Below are positions 39,015-48,859 of a stretch of DNA of 64,000 bases, piece by piece. The notes below the pieces were generated by a model that saw only the letters and a program-made list of their open reading frames with translations, ran no database searches and was not told the origin of the DNA. The position numbers and the translations under genes are program-made. Positions within the stretch are counted from its first letter, which is position 1. Every line of letters begins with the position of its first letter. The stretch comes from Ancylobacter koreensis (GTDB lineage Bacteria; Pseudomonadota; Alphaproteobacteria; Rhizobiales; Xanthobacteraceae). The stretch spans positions 186,001 through 250,000 of the forward strand of contig NZ_JALKCG010000005.1 in NCBI RefSeq assembly GCF_023016525.1. Reading direction: 5' to 3'.

Positions 39015-39899
39015 TCAGCGCGCCGACGAAACCGCCCCGGCGGCCGGCTCGGCCTGGGCCACCTGAGCGGGGGCTTCGACCGACGCGTACTTCTGCTTGG
39101 CCTCTTCGACCCAGCTCGCGAAATCCGCCTCGCTGACGACGCGGATGGCGATGGGCATGAAGGCGTGGTCCTTGCCGCACAGCTCGGAGCACTGGCCGTA
39201 ATAGACACCTTCCTTCGTCGCCTGGAACCAGCTCTCGTTCAGACGGCCCGGCAGGGCGTCGATCTTCACGCCGAAGGAGGGCATGGCGAACGAGTGGATG
39301 ACGTCGGCTGCGGTGACCTGGACGCGCACGATCTTGTTGACCGGCACCACGACCTCGTTGTCGACCGCCAGCAGGCGCGGCTGGCCCGGCTTGAGGTCGG
39401 CTTCCGCGACCATCAGGCTGTCGAAGCTGAAGGCGCCGTTATCGGGATACTCGTACGACCAGTACCACTGGTGACCCGTCACCTTCACGGTCAGGTCCGC
39501 CTTCGGCAGGTCCAGCTCAAGGAAGAGCAGGCGGAAAGAGGGAATGGCGATGGCCACGAGGATGAGCACCGGGACGACCGTCCACACCACCTCGATCAGC
39601 GTGTGGTGCGTGGTGCGCGAGGGCACCGGATTGGCCTTCTCGTTGAATTTCAGCGCCACCACGATCAGCAGCGCCAGAACCAGCAGCACCACTGCGACGA
39701 TGATGACCAGCAGGAAGAAGTGGAAGGAGTGGATGCTCTCCATGACCGGAGAGGCGGCCCCCTGAAGATTGATCTGCCACGGGGAAGGCTGCCCCGTTCC
39801 GGCCATGGCCACACCCGTGCCGGCCAGCAGCAGCACCCCGAAGACCCCCGCGACAAGGCCGGCTGCGGTATGCGCAGCGCTGCGGATCCACGAATTCAT
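39015..39899 (-). CDS. ctaC: Cytochrome c oxidase subunit II
   Basis: A 294-residue protein with a signal-like first helix, two membrane helices (FHFFLLVIIVAVVLLVLALLIVV and HTLIEVVWTVVPVLILVAIAIP) and a periplasmic cupredoxin with the CuA site GQCSELCGKDHAFMP. It takes electrons from cytochrome c. The start at 39899 (MNSWIRSA) is preferred; Met at 39917 is possible. First gene of the cta operon, with an FNR/FixK-type dyad 75-90 bp upstream. Confidence 0.98.
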   Translation of the reverse strand: MNSWIRSAAHTAAGLVAGVFGVLLLAGTGVAMAGTGQPSPWQINLQGAASPVMESIHSFHFFLLVIIVAVVLLVLALLIVVALKFNEKANPVPSRTTHHTLIEVVWTVVPVLILVAIAIPSFRLLFLELDLPKADLTVKVTGHQWYWSYEYPDNGAFSFDSLMVAEADLKPGQPRLLAVDNEVVVPVNKIVRVQVTAADVIHSFAMPSFGVKIDALPGRLNESWFQATKEGVYYGQCSELCGKDHAFMPIAIRVVSEADFASWVEEAKQKYASVEAPAQVAQAEPAAGAVSSAR

Positions 39900-40220
39900 C
39901 GCGATCGTCACTCCCATCAGCTCCCCGAAGGCCCGGTCCCGACGATCATTGATCGCGTGACGGACCCGTAGCATTTGATCCTCATCAAACACAAAATGCC
40001 CCCCTGAGCAACGCGCCAGCCGCCCTCCCCTCCTGCGACATGACGTCGGTGGCTGGAACCGTTCTATCCGCACGCGAGGGCATGCCCCATTCTTGACATG
40101 GGCCGGTGCCTACTTGCCGCAGCGGGCGCCGCGAGGGCGGTCCATGCCGCACGATTCGCCTTGTCCCCGGCCCGCGATTCTTTAGAAGACATAGCGGACG
40201 ACACTTTTCTGGAGAGGCTC
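39900..40220. other. Divergent promoter region ctaC / ialB-like
   Basis: A 321-bp spacer with no gene. Its clear element is the FNR/FixK-type dyad at 39974-39989. A second AT-richer patch lies at 40174-40200, before the IalB-like gene. Confidence 0.7.
39974..39989. promoter_or_regulatory. FNR/FixK-type box upstream of ctaC
   Basis: TTTGAT-CCTC-ATCAAA, a perfect 6-bp dyad that contains TTGAT-N4-ATCAA, the FNR/FixK/FnrL consensus. It lies 75-90 bp upstream of the ctaC start, where oxygen-dependent control of aa3 oxidase is expected. It could also act on the divergent gene 232 bp away. Confidence 0.85.
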
Positions 40221-40736
40221 ATGCCCGGCTTCGCGGCATTCCGTTCTGCCATTCTCGCGGTGGTCGCGCTCGCCGCCCTCATCGCCGGCGCCGGCGGCGC
40301 GGCGGCGCAGGGCGTCGTGCGCTCGGTGCATGGCGAATGGCAGATTCGCTGCGACACGCCGCCCGGCGCCCAGTCCGAACAGTGCGTGCTGCTGCAGAGC
40401 GTGCAGGCCGACGACCGGCCCAACGTCGGGCTTACCGTCATCGTGCTCAAGACCATCGACCAGAAGAGCCGCCTGCTGCGCGTGCTGGCCCCGCTCGGCG
40501 TGCTGCTGCCCTCCGGCCTCGGCCTCAAGATCGACAATGCCGATGTCGGCCGCGCCGGCTTCGTGCGCTGCGTGCCGAATGGCTGCGTCGCCGAGGTGGT
40601 GATGGACGACAAGCTGATCAGCCAGCTCCGCACGGGGCAGAACGCCACCTTCATCGTCTTCCAGACGCCGGAGGAAGGCATCGGCATCCCGCTCAGCCTC
40701 AAGGGCTTCGGCGAAGGCTTCGACGCGCTTCCGTGA
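40221..40736 (+). CDS. Invasion-associated locus B (IalB) family protein
   Basis: A 171-residue secreted protein. Signal peptide ends AGGAAAQG. The IalB signature is in VHGEWQIRCDTPPGAQSEQCVLLQ, with Cys pairs (about 41/52 and 120/125) fit for disulfides, and a C-terminal LKGFGEGFDALP. IalB-like proteins are periplasmic proteins of unknown general role, first named in Bartonella. Start at 40221 has a GGAGAGG site; the frame further upstream is unsupported. 10 bp precede the HAD gene. Confidence 0.88.
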   Translation: MPGFAAFRSAILAVVALAALIAGAGGAAAQGVVRSVHGEWQIRCDTPPGAQSEQCVLLQSVQADDRPNVGLTVIVLKTIDQKSRLLRVLAPLGVLLPSGLGLKIDNADVGRAGFVRCVPNGCVAEVVMDDKLISQLRTGQNATFIVFQTPEEGIGIPLSLKGFGEGFDALP

Positions 40737-40746
40737 GGAGGCGCCG

Positions 40747-41376
40747 ATGACCTCGATGGTCCCGCCTCCCCGCCTCGTCATCTTCGACATGGACGACGTG
40801 CTGCTGCGCTATGACGTCGAGGCGCGCCGCGCCGCCATGGGTGCGCCGGCGGGGCTTTCCGCCGCCGATGTCGAGCGCCTCGTGTGGGACAGCGGCATCG
40901 AGGATGCCTCCGACATGGGCGCGCTGTCGCCCGACGCCTATCTCGCCGCCATCTCGGCCGCGCTCGGCGTGCCCTTCGGCCGTGCCGAATGGCTGCGCAC
41001 CCGCGCCCTCGCCATGACGCTCGACCCGCCGGTGCTCGCGCTGGCGGAAGCGGTACGGAGCCGGACACCCATCGCCCTGCTGACCAATAACGGGCGCATC
41101 ATGCTGGAGCACTTCGACGTGCTGGTGCCCGAGCTGCGCACCCTGTTCGGGCCGGCCATGCATGCCGCCGGCGAGTTCGGCACCAAGAAGCCCGACCCCG
41201 CCATATATAAGGAGGTGGCGCTACGTCATCGCGTCGCCCCGACCGAGGCGGTGATGATCGACGACAAGCCGGCCAATGTGGCCGGCGCGCGCGAGGCCGG
41301 CTTGCGCGCCCATCTCTTCGAGAACGCGCCGGGGCTGGAGGCTTTCCTGCGCCGGCTCGGCCTCCTCACCCAATAA
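40747..41376 (+). CDS. HAD-family hydrolase
   Basis: A 209-residue enzyme of the HAD superfamily: motif I VIFDMDDVLLRYD (nucleophile Asp and acid Asp), motif II IALLTNNGR, motif III KKPDP and motif IV MIDDKPANV. The cap region is small (subfamily IA-like). Likely a phosphatase for a phosphosugar or nucleotide; substrate unknown. It lies 10 bp after the IalB-like gene and 21 bp before mutM. Confidence 0.88.
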   Translation: MTSMVPPPRLVIFDMDDVLLRYDVEARRAAMGAPAGLSAADVERLVWDSGIEDASDMGALSPDAYLAAISAALGVPFGRAEWLRTRALAMTLDPPVLALAEAVRSRTPIALLTNNGRIMLEHFDVLVPELRTLFGPAMHAAGEFGTKKPDPAIYKEVALRHRVAPTEAVMIDDKPANVAGAREAGLRAHLFENAPGLEAFLRRLGLLTQ

Positions 41377-41397
41377 GAGAGCGACCGACGAGACCCC

Positions 41398-42297
41398 ATG
41401 CCCGAACTGCCCGAAGTCGAGACCGTCCGGCGCGGGCTGGCGCCGGTGATGGAAGGCCGACAGATACTGACGGCCCTCGCCCGCCGGCCGGACCTGCGCT
41501 GGCCGCTGCCCGAGCGCTTCGCCGAGCGGCTGACCGGGCGGCGCATCCTCTCCCTGTCCCGCCGCGCCAAATATCTCCTCGCCGACGTCGGTCCCGACGC
41601 CGCCGGCGCGGGCGAGGTGCTGGTGATGCATCTGGGCATGTCCGGCTCCTTCCGCATCGAACCGGAGGCCGGCGTGCCGCAGACGCCGGGGGATTTCGTG
41701 ATGCCGCGCTCCAAGGCCGCAGCGCACGACCATGTGGCGTTCCGGCTCGAAGGCGGGTTGGAGGTCGTCTACAACGACCCACGCCGCTTCGGCGCCATGC
41801 TGCTGGTGCCGCAGGCGACGCTCGACGCGCACCCGCTGTTCCGCGCCCTCGGTCCCGAGCCGCTGGGCCCGGATTTCGACGCGGAGCGCCTCGCCCGCGC
41901 GCTGGCGGGCCGCCGCACGCCGCTGAAGGCCGCGCTGCTCGACCAGAGCGTCGTCGCCGGGCTCGGCAACATCTATGTGTGCGAGGCGCTGCACCGCGCC
42001 GGGCTTTCGCCCGAGCGGCAGGCGGCGACGCTCGTCACCGCCGCCGGCAAGCCTACCGCCGCCGCGCGCCGCCTCGTCGATACTGTCCGGCTGGTGCTGG
42101 AGGAGGCCATCGCCGCCGGCGGCTCGACGCTGCGCGACCACGCGCAGGTCGACGGCACGCTCGGCTATTTCCAGCACACCTTCCGCGCCTATGACCGCGA
42201 GGGCGAGGCGTGCCTGAGCCCGAACTGCCGTGGGACCATCGGCCGGCTTGTCCAGAGCGGGCGCTCGACCTTTTATTGTGTGGCCTGCCAGCGCTAG
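41398..42297 (+). CDS. mutM: Formamidopyrimidine-DNA glycosylase
   Basis: A 299-residue repair enzyme for 8-oxoguanine. Pro2-Glu3 ([14 protein letters not shown]) are the catalytic residues. The DNA-binding H2TH segment is near [20 protein letters not shown] and the C-terminal zinc finger has four Cys in [10 protein letters not shown] and FYCVACQ. Length is a little above the common 270-290 because of a loop near residue 95. Confidence 0.97.
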   Translation: MPELPEVETVRRGLAPVMEGRQILTALARRPDLRWPLPERFAERLTGRRILSLSRRAKYLLADVGPDAAGAGEVLVMHLGMSGSFRIEPEAGVPQTPGDFVMPRSKAAAHDHVAFRLEGGLEVVYNDPRRFGAMLLVPQATLDAHPLFRALGPEPLGPDFDAERLARALAGRRTPLKAALLDQSVVAGLGNIYVCEALHRAGLSPERQAATLVTAAGKPTAAARRLVDTVRLVLEEAIAAGGSTLRDHAQVDGTLGYFQHTFRAYDREGEACLSPNCRGTIGRLVQSGRSTFYCVACQR

Positions 42298-42337
42298 GCG
42301 CGGCGGAAGGCAGAAGGCAGAAATCGGGAGAGGCGCC

Positions 42338-43111
42338 ATGGCCTACGACAATATCCTCGTCGAGACGAACGGGCGCGTCGGCGTCATCACCCTCAACCGG
42401 CCGAAGGCACTCAACGCGCTGAACGCCGCGCTGATCGGCGAACTCGGCCACGCGCTGGACGCGTTCGAGGCGGATGCCGGCATCGGCGCCATCGTGCTTA
42501 CCGGCTCCGAGCGCGCCTTCGCCGCCGGTGCCGACATCAAGGAGATGCAGCCCCTCCTCTTCCCTGCCACCTATACCGAGGACTTCATCACCAGCTGGGA
42601 GCGCCTCTCGCGCTGCCGCAAGCCGGTGATCGCGGCGGTCGCGGGCTATGCGCTGGGCGGAGGCTGCGAGATCGCCATGATGTGCGACATCATCCTCGCC
42701 GCCGACAATGCCCGCTTCGGCCAACCGGAGATCCAGCTCGGCATCATGCCGGGCGCGGGCGGCTCGCAGCGCCTCACCCGCGCCATCGGCAAGGCGAAGG
42801 CGATGGAGATGTGCCTGACCGGCCGCACCCTCACCGCCGAGGAGGCCGACCGCTACGGCCTCGTCTCGCGTGTCGTGCCGTTGGCGGAACTGCGCGACGA
42901 GGCGATGAAGGTGGCCGGCACCATCGCCGATCTCTCCCTCGCCTCTGTCATGATGACGAAGGAAAGCGTCAACCGCGCTTTCGAGACGACGCTGGCCGAG
43001 GGCATCCGATTCGAGCGCCGGCTGTTCCAGGCGTTGTTCGCCACCGCCGACCAGAAGGAAGGCATGTCCGCCTTCACTGAGAAGCGCGGGCCTTCCTTTA
43101 CCAACGCCTGA
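42338..43111 (+). CDS. Enoyl-CoA hydratase
   Basis: A 257-residue crotonase-family enzyme hydrating enoyl-CoA in fatty-acid oxidation. Oxyanion-hole words [11 protein letters not shown] and [20 protein letters not shown] and the catalytic Glu in [19 protein letters not shown] are present. A start at 42338 (MAYDNILVE) has a GGGAGAGG site; the frame upstream overlaps mutM. Next gene is rpsT on the same strand. Confidence 0.95.
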   Translation: MAYDNILVETNGRVGVITLNRPKALNALNAALIGELGHALDAFEADAGIGAIVLTGSERAFAAGADIKEMQPLLFPATYTEDFITSWERLSRCRKPVIAAVAGYALGGGCEIAMMCDIILAADNARFGQPEIQLGIMPGAGGSQRLTRAIGKAKAMEMCLTGRTLTAEEADRYGLVSRVVPLAELRDEAMKVAGTIADLSLASVMMTKESVNRAFETTLAEGIRFERRLFQALFATADQKEGMSAFTEKRGPSFTNA

Positions 43112-43302
43112 GCGCGGGCGAGGGACCGGCGAAGGCACGCGCAGGGCACTGTCGCGCGCCTTTCATATTGACGCGACGGCGCCTCCCGACTATAAGCCCG
43201 CCACTCGCGCGGGGCTCCTCCGGTTGGCTCCGCTTTATCCTTTGCAACCGATTTTCGGCGGGAGCGGCTCGGCCGTTTCTGCGACGACGAAGAGGACGGC
43301 CG

Positions 43303-43569
43303 ATGGCCAATACGCCCTCCGCCAAGAAGGCGGCTCGCAAGATCGAGCGCCGGACTGCGGTCAACAAGAACCGCCGCTCGCGCCTGCGCACCTTCGTGCG
43401 CAAGGTCGAGGATGCGCTCGCTTCCGGCGATCGCGATGCCGCCACGACCGCCTTCAAGGCTGCCGAGCCGGAAATCCAGCGCGCCGCGCAGAAGGGCGTT
43501 CTTCACAAGAACACCGCTTCGCGCAAGGTGTCGCGTCTGGCGGCGCGGGTTGCCAAGCTCGGCGCCTGA
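43303..43569 (+). CDS. rpsT: 30S ribosomal protein S20
   Basis: An 88-residue basic protein: [22 protein letters not shown], with the family [20 protein letters not shown] at the end. It binds 16S rRNA early in 30S assembly. A perfect terminator follows the stop by 36 bp. The order rpsT then dnaA is common in alphaproteobacteria. Confidence 0.98.
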   Translation: MANTPSAKKAARKIERRTAVNKNRRSRLRTFVRKVEDALASGDRDAATTAFKAAEPEIQRAAQKGVLHKNTASRKVSRLAARVAKLGA

Positions 43570-43604
43570 TCGCAGTCTAGCCGCCTACAACCTGAAGTCT
43601 GCAG

Positions 43605-43630
43605 AGCCCGGCCGTTGCGCCGGGCTTTTT
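43605..43630 (+). terminator. Terminator of rpsT
   Basis: Arms AGCCCGG (43605-43611) and CCGGGCT (43620-43626) with an 8-nt loop, followed at once by TTTTTGCGTTT. Confidence 0.93.
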
Positions 43631-44222
43631 GCGTTTGCTGCCAGCCCCGACGAGGCCGCTCGCGGGCCGGCATCGTGCCGTCCACGGCGCCAGTTGCAGA
43701 ACTGTCACATCCTGCGCACGACTCGGGCCGCGCCGATTTATCCCCACCCCCGCCCTTGACTTGCCTGCCTCGACGAAGCAGCCGCCGGATGCGTTCCAAC
43801 AGCGCCAAAACCGCCTCCGGTCGCGCAGAAATATATAATACAAACCAACAGCTTATGGCCCACCCGCCGGGGCACCTTCCGAATCGTCGCCGCCACCGTC
43901 CGGCGCGCCGCCGGAGGGAGAAAATTAGCTGCGGAAATGCCCGTCATATCCTCTCTCAAAATCTTGCAAGCGACTCAGAGATTTGCCGACTGATGGTTCT
44001 TTTTTGGGCGCCCGAATCGCCGCTGCGGGCACCTCCTGCCCGCCTCTCGCGCGCCAACGGCGTTGCACCAAAGGGGGCCCCTGTGTATGTTGTCTTCATC
44101 CGGTTCCGCCGGGCACCTCAGCGAAAAGTTGAGTTTTGAAGCTTCTCATTTCAACGTGAGGGGGGAGTTGTGTGCTGCAATCATAACCGGCCTCACTTGG
44201 AATTATGTCAGGCTTATTGGGA

Positions 44223-44300
44223 AATGACATGACTCCTCTGTCATTCGAGGAGTGCATGGCGATGTACTGCGTAGCTGCGTCAGCATAATTAGTTGCACTC
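44223..44300 (+). other. Overlapping dyads in the dnaA leader
   Basis: Three inverted repeats that cannot all form at once: AATGACA/TGTCATT (44223-44229, 44239-44245), ACTCCTC/GAGGAGT (44232-44238, 44247-44253) and GAGTGCA/TGCACTC (44250-44256, 44294-44300). Such exclusive pairings resemble switch or attenuation RNA, or a small RNA; this is inference and chance cannot be excluded. Confidence 0.45.
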
Positions 44301-44684
44301 ATAAGAACGAAAACTAGTTAGGGCGGCAACGACCTTGCCGCAGAGGGGCTGCTATGATCACGCGAACGGGCGCACGTAGGGATACGTGCTCAGATTGCAT
44401 CGCCGGTCCGCCGGCAGAGATGACAATCTGTCACCGGCCGGGCCTCGATCCCGAGCCTTCCCGTTCCCGCCAGGAGCCTCCGTCAAATCCGTACGATCCC
44501 GGTTGAGGCATCGGCGCCGGTCGTCTAAGGACATCGCCCCAGCGATCGACAGACGGCCCGAGCCGGCCCGTCAGCTTCTCCATTCGCGCCGAAGGGTTTC
44601 AGCCCCGACCCCGCTCACGCGGTGTCGCCGTGGCGGCGCTCCCTTCGTGCTTCCCAACAACCGCATAAAAAACGCGGAGTCGAC

Positions 44685-46229
44685 ATGTTCAAATCCGATG
44701 GTATCGAACCCTCCGGCCAAGGCCAGTATTCCAGCGCGGCGGCCCGCGCGGCGGCCCGGGCGGGTTTGGATCGCGAGGCCCGTGCATCCGACGCCGACAA
44801 TGCCGAAGCCCATCCCGCCGATGCGCGCCAGAGCTGGGAGCGCATCCGCCGCCGCCTTCGCGCCGAGATCGGCGAGGAAGTCTATTCGAGCTGGTTCCCG
44901 CGTCTTGAGCTTGACGGGATTCAGGCCGGCACGGTGCAGCTGTCGGTACCGACCCGCTTCCTGAAGACCTGGATCCAGCAGCACTATATCGAGCGCCTCA
45001 CCGCCCTCTGGCAGGAGGAGGCCTCCGCCGACCGCGTGGAACTGGTGGTGCGCACCGCCGTGATGCGCGCGCCGGGCGCGGTGCCCATGCCGGTACGCAC
45101 CGTCGCGACGGCCGCTGCCCCGCGCGGCGCCGCCATGGAAACGGCGGCCGCGACAACCGCCACACTGCAGGCGAGCGACGCCGCGAGCGGCTCGCCGCTC
45201 GACCCGCGCCTGAATTTCGCGACCTACCGCCTCGGCGATTCCAATCGCCTCGCCCATGCCGCCGCGCTGAAGGTGGCCGACGCTCCGGCCGGCAGTGGCC
45301 CGGTGTTCAACCCGCTCTATCTCCATGCCGCCGTGGGCCTGGGCAAGACGCATCTCTTGCAGGCCATCGCCGCAGCGGGCGCGACCAGCGGGCGGCGTGT
45401 CGTCTATCTCACTGCCGAGCGCTTCATGTACGGCTTCGTCGCAGCGCTGAAGAGCCAGTCGGCGCTGGCCTTCAAGGAACAGCTTCGCGGCATCGACACG
45501 CTGGTGATCGACGACCTGCAGTTCCTGCAGGGCAAGAGCGTCCAGCAGGAATTCTGCCACACGCTCAACGCGCTGATGGATTCCGGCCGCCAGGTGGTGA
45601 TCGCCGCCGACCGCCCGCCGGCCGAGCTCGACGCGCTGGAAGAGCGCGTGCGCTCGCGCCTTGCCGGCGGCCTCGTGGTGGAGATCGCCCCGCTCGACGA
45701 GGAACTGAAGCTGGAAATCCTCGCCGCGCGGGTCGCCACCCTCGCCCAGCAGCACCCCGGCTTCAACGTGCCGGCCGACGTGCTGGCCTTCATCGCCCGC
45801 AATTGCGGCCAGAACGGACGCGACCTCGACGGCGCGCTGAACCGGCTTCTGGCGCATAACCAGCTCACCTCGCGCGCCATCACGCTGGAGATGGCCGAGA
45901 CAGCCGTGCGCGATCTCGTGCGCTCCAGCGAGCCCAAGCGCGTGCGTGTCGACGACATCCTGCGCATCGTCGCCAAGCACTACAATGTCAGCCGCGCCGA
46001 CATCCTCTCGCAGCGCCGCACCGCCAATGTGGTGAAGCCCCGCCAGATCGCGATGTATCTCGCCAAGATGCTGACGTTGCGCTCGCTGCCGGAGATCGGC
46101 AGGCGCTTTGGCGGCCGGGACCACACCACGGTGTTGCACGCCGTGCGCAAGATCGACGGGCTGGTCGGCACCGACCGCGCGCTAGCGGAAGAAGTCGAGA
46201 CGCTGAAGCGGCTCGTCAACGACGAGTGA
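44685..46229 (+). CDS. dnaA: Chromosomal replication initiator DnaA
   Basis: A 514-residue AAA+ protein that binds DnaA boxes and opens the origin. Domain I starts [22 protein letters not shown]; a linker of about 60 residues follows; Walker A is [13 protein letters not shown], Walker [14 protein letters not shown]; and the C-terminal DNA-binding domain has [16 protein letters not shown], the signature contacting DnaA boxes. Start at 44685 (MFKSDGIEP) was chosen; an upstream Met at 44622 begins Arg-rich sequence. Confidence 0.98.
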   Translation: MFKSDGIEPSGQGQYSSAAARAAARAGLDREARASDADNAEAHPADARQSWERIRRRLRAEIGEEVYSSWFPRLELDGIQAGTVQLSVPTRFLKTWIQQHYIERLTALWQEEASADRVELVVRTAVMRAPGAVPMPVRTVATAAAPRGAAMETAAATTATLQASDAASGSPLDPRLNFATYRLGDSNRLAHAAALKVADAPAGSGPVFNPLYLHAAVGLGKTHLLQAIAAAGATSGRRVVYLTAERFMYGFVAALKSQSALAFKEQLRGIDTLVIDDLQFLQGKSVQQEFCHTLNALMDSGRQVVIAADRPPAELDALEERVRSRLAGGLVVEIAPLDEELKLEILAARVATLAQQHPGFNVPADVLAFIARNCGQNGRDLDGALNRLLAHNQLTSRAITLEMAETAVRDLVRSSEPKRVRVDDILRIVAKHYNVSRADILSQRRTANVVKPRQIAMYLAKMLTLRSLPEIGRRFGGRDHTTVLHAVRKIDGLVGTDRALAEEVETLKRLVNDE

Positions 46230-46570
46230 CGGGCGGCGCAGGCCGGCGCTCTCGCGGTCCTGCGCCGCGAGACGGCGCCCGCGCGTGAAGCCCCGGCGCC
46301 GTCGCTGACGGCGCCCATGCGGGTCCCGGCGCCGTCGATGACGGCGCGCTGCCGCACAAGGCGCCGTTCTTTCCCCGCTATTCCCGCAGATTTCCCCACT
46401 AATTCGAACGCGAGGCCGCGCTGGCGCTTGCGTTGCAGCGAGGCTGGCGGCAAATTCGTCGCCCCCGGCGGCGCGCCCGCGCCGTCCGCCCGGGGCGCGT
46501 GGCCGGGCGATGCCTGTGCCGCCCGCGCTCCGTGCACATCCCTCTCTCGTATTGCACGGGTGTCGCGGCC
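46230..46570. other. dnaA-dnaN spacer with three hairpins
   Basis: A 341-bp gap, no gene. It holds a 10-bp dyad after dnaA (46233-46242 with 46259-46268), a 9-bp hairpin with a 3-nt loop (46295-46303 with 46307-46315) and a near-identical copy of it (46328-46336 with 46340-46347). The last two are 23-bp direct copies, 33 bp apart. Confidence 0.7.
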
Positions 46571-47686
46571 ATGAAGGTCACTGTCGAGCGGGCCGAGTTG
46601 CTCAAGTCCCTGGCCCACGTTCACCGCGTGGTCGAGCGGCGCAATACCATTCCGATCCTCGCCAACGTGCTGTTGCGCACCGATGCGCGCGGCCTCGCCC
46701 TGCGTGCCACCGATCTCGACATCGAGATCGTCGAGACCATCGCCGCCGAGGTCGCCGAGGAAGGCGCCACCACCGTGCCGGCGCACACCATCTACGACAT
46801 CGTGCGCAAGCTGCCCGAGGGTTCGCAGGTGCAGTTCGAGACCTCCGGCGACCGCGGCACGCTGACCGTGCGCGCTGGCCGCTCGCGCTTCGCGCTGCAG
46901 ACGCTGCCGGATACCGAATTCCCGGACCTCGCCGCCGGAGAAATGTCGCACCGCTTCACCCTGCCGGCGGGCGAGCTCAAGCGCCTCGTCGACAAGACGC
47001 AGTTCGCGATCTCGACGGAAGAGACCCGCTACTATCTCAACGGCATCTATCTGCATGTCGCCGAGGCGGGCGGGCCGGTGCTGCGCGCCGTGGCGACGGA
47101 CGGTCATCGCCTCGCGCAGGCGCAGACCGCGGCTCCCGCCGGCGCCGCCGGCATGCCCGGCGTCATCGTGCCGCGCAAGGCCGTCGCCGAAATCCAGCGC
47201 CTCGCCGAGGATGGCGACGCCGAGGTGACGGTGGAGCTTTCCACCGCCAAGATCCGCGTCTCGCTCGACCGCGTGGTGCTGACCTCCAAGCTGATCGACG
47301 GCACCTTCCCGGACTATGGCCGCGTCATCCCGGTCGGCAACGACAAGACGCTGGTGGTGGACAAGGCCGACTTCGCCTCCGCCGTCGACCGCGTGTCGAC
47401 CGTCGCCAGCGAGCGCGGGCGGGCGGTGAAGCTCTCCATCGCCGATGGCAAGCTCACCCTCTCCGTCACCAACCCGGATTCGGGCAGCGCGACCGAGGAG
47501 ATCGAGGTCGAATACGCCGCCGAGCCGATCGATATCGGCTTCAACAGCCGCTATCTGCTCGACATCACCTCGCAAATCGAAGGCGGCACGGCCGAACTGA
47601 AGCTCGCCGATCCCGGTTCGCCCACGCTGGTGCAGGACCCGGACAAGCGCGGCGCGCTCTATGTGCTGATGCCGATGCGCGTGTGA
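46571..47686 (+). CDS. dnaN: DNA polymerase III beta subunit (sliding clamp)
   Basis: A 371-residue clamp that tethers the replicase. It begins MKVTVERAELLKSLAHVHRVVERRNTIPILANVLL and ends the usual way with YVLMPMRV. Three domain-like repeats and standard length are visible. Its stop overlaps the recF GTG start by 4 bp. Confidence 0.98.
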   Translation: MKVTVERAELLKSLAHVHRVVERRNTIPILANVLLRTDARGLALRATDLDIEIVETIAAEVAEEGATTVPAHTIYDIVRKLPEGSQVQFETSGDRGTLTVRAGRSRFALQTLPDTEFPDLAAGEMSHRFTLPAGELKRLVDKTQFAISTEETRYYLNGIYLHVAEAGGPVLRAVATDGHRLAQAQTAAPAGAAGMPGVIVPRKAVAEIQRLAEDGDAEVTVELSTAKIRVSLDRVVLTSKLIDGTFPDYGRVIPVGNDKTLVVDKADFASAVDRVSTVASERGRAVKLSIADGKLTLSVTNPDSGSATEEIEVEYAAEPIDIGFNSRYLLDITSQIEGGTAELKLADPGSPTLVQDPDKRGALYVLMPMRV

Positions 47687-48858
47687 GCCCGCGCACGCCT
47701 CCCGCCGCCCGCATCCTCCGGCTCCGGCTGACGGAGTTCCGCAGCTACCACGCCGCCGAGATCCGCGCCGGCGACGGGCCTGTCCTGCTCGTCGGGCCCA
47801 ACGGCGCGGGCAAGACCAACCTTCTCGAAGCCATCTCGCTGCTGGCGCCGGGCCGTGGCCTGCGCCGCGCCGGGCTCGACCAGTTCGCCGCGCGGGGCCC
47901 CGACGGCGCGCCCGCCGCCGGCTGGGCCGTGTCGGCGCTGGTCGACGGCGCCTATGGCGAGGTGAGCCTCGGCACCGGCATCGAGGGCGACGGCGGCGAG
48001 GCGCGGACCCGGCGCTGCCGTATCGAGGGCGAACCCGTCGGCTCGGCCGCCGCCTTTGCCGACCATGTGCGGGTGGTCTGGCTCACTCCCGAGATGGACG
48101 GGCTCTTCATCGGCCCTCCTTCCGAGCGGCGGCGCTTCCTCGACCGGCTGGTGCTGGCGGTCGACGCCGAGCACGGGGCGCGTGTGAACGCGCTGGAGCG
48201 GGCGCTGCGCGCGCGCAACCGTCTGCTGGAGGAGCCCGCCACCGATCCGCGCTATCTCGACGCGGTGGAGCAGGAACTCGCCGCCCTCGCCATCGCGGTG
48301 GCGGCGGCGCGGCTGGAGACGGTGCGCCGCCTCGCCGCCGGCATCGCCAAGGCGCGCGACGCCGAGCGGGGCGAGGCCCCCTTTCCCTGGGCGACGGTGG
48401 CGCTGGAGGGCGAGGTCGAGCGCGCTCTCGGCCGCGAGCCGGCGACGGTGGTGGAAGACCAGTACCGCCTCGCCCTGCGCGCCGCCCGCCCGCGCGACCG
48501 CGCCGCCGGCCGCACGCTGGAGGGGCCGCATCTCACCGATCTGACGGTCGGCCACGGCCCCAAGGGCATACCTGCCGCGCAGGGCTCCACCGGCGAGCAG
48601 AAGGCGCTGCTGATCGGCCTCGCCCTCGCCCATGCCCGCCTCGTCGGCGAGATGGCCGGGCGTGCCCCGGTGATGCTTCTGGACGACGTGGTGGCCTATC
48701 TCGACCCGCTGCGCCGCGCCGCGCTGTTCGAGGCGCTCGACGCGCTGGGCGGGCAGGTGTGGATGACCGGCGCCGACCCTTCCGCCTTCGCCGCGCTCGG
48801 CGCGCGGGCGGAACGCTTCGCCGTCACGCCGGGCCATGTCGCGCCGCTGGAGGACTAG
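47683..48858 (+). CDS. recF: DNA replication/repair protein RecF
   Basis: A 391-residue SMC-like ATPase that loads RecA at gaps. Walker A is LVGPNGAGKTNLLEAIS, signature QGSTGEQKALLIGLALAHA and Walker B PVMLLDDVVAYLDP. A GTG start at 47683 overlaps the dnaN stop (GTGA), which fits the family's length; the frame upstream lies inside dnaN. Confidence 0.95.
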   Translation: MSPRTPPAARILRLRLTEFRSYHAAEIRAGDGPVLLVGPNGAGKTNLLEAISLLAPGRGLRRAGLDQFAARGPDGAPAAGWAVSALVDGAYGEVSLGTGIEGDGGEARTRRCRIEGEPVGSAAAFADHVRVVWLTPEMDGLFIGPPSERRRFLDRLVLAVDAEHGARVNALERALRARNRLLEEPATDPRYLDAVEQELAALAIAVAAARLETVRRLAAGIAKARDAERGEAPFPWATVALEGEVERALGREPATVVEDQYRLALRAARPRDRAAGRTLEGPHLTDLTVGHGPKGIPAAQGSTGEQKALLIGLALAHARLVGEMAGRAPVMLLDDVVAYLDPLRRAALFEALDALGGQVWMTGADPSAFAALGARAERFAVTPGHVAPLED

Positions 48859-48859
48859 C

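Larger units (their letters stand above)
43570..44684. other. 1.1-kb gene-free, structured spacer upstream of dnaA
   Basis: No credible gene in any frame. The rpsT terminator lies at 43605-43630; the segment about 44120-44320 is AT-richer than its surroundings. One DnaA-box-like word (TTATCCCCA, 43738-43746) was found, too few for an origin. The overlapping dyads at 44223-44300 are described separately. The rest is probably a long dnaA leader or promoter region. Confidence 0.75.

Noticed and set aside
44096-44302. Short minus-strand open frame of 68 residues in the dnaA leader
   Set aside because: No ribosome site, no domain, no conserved-looking sequence.
43570-44684. Chromosomal origin (oriC) upstream of dnaA
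   Set aside because: Only one DnaA-box-like word (43738-43746), no box cluster and no AT-rich 13-mers; in this order the origin is often not next to dnaA.
46317-46574. A small plus-strand gene in the dnaA-dnaN spacer (85 residues)
   Set aside because: Arg/Ala/Pro-rich, overlaps the duplicated hairpins and the dnaN start, no domain.
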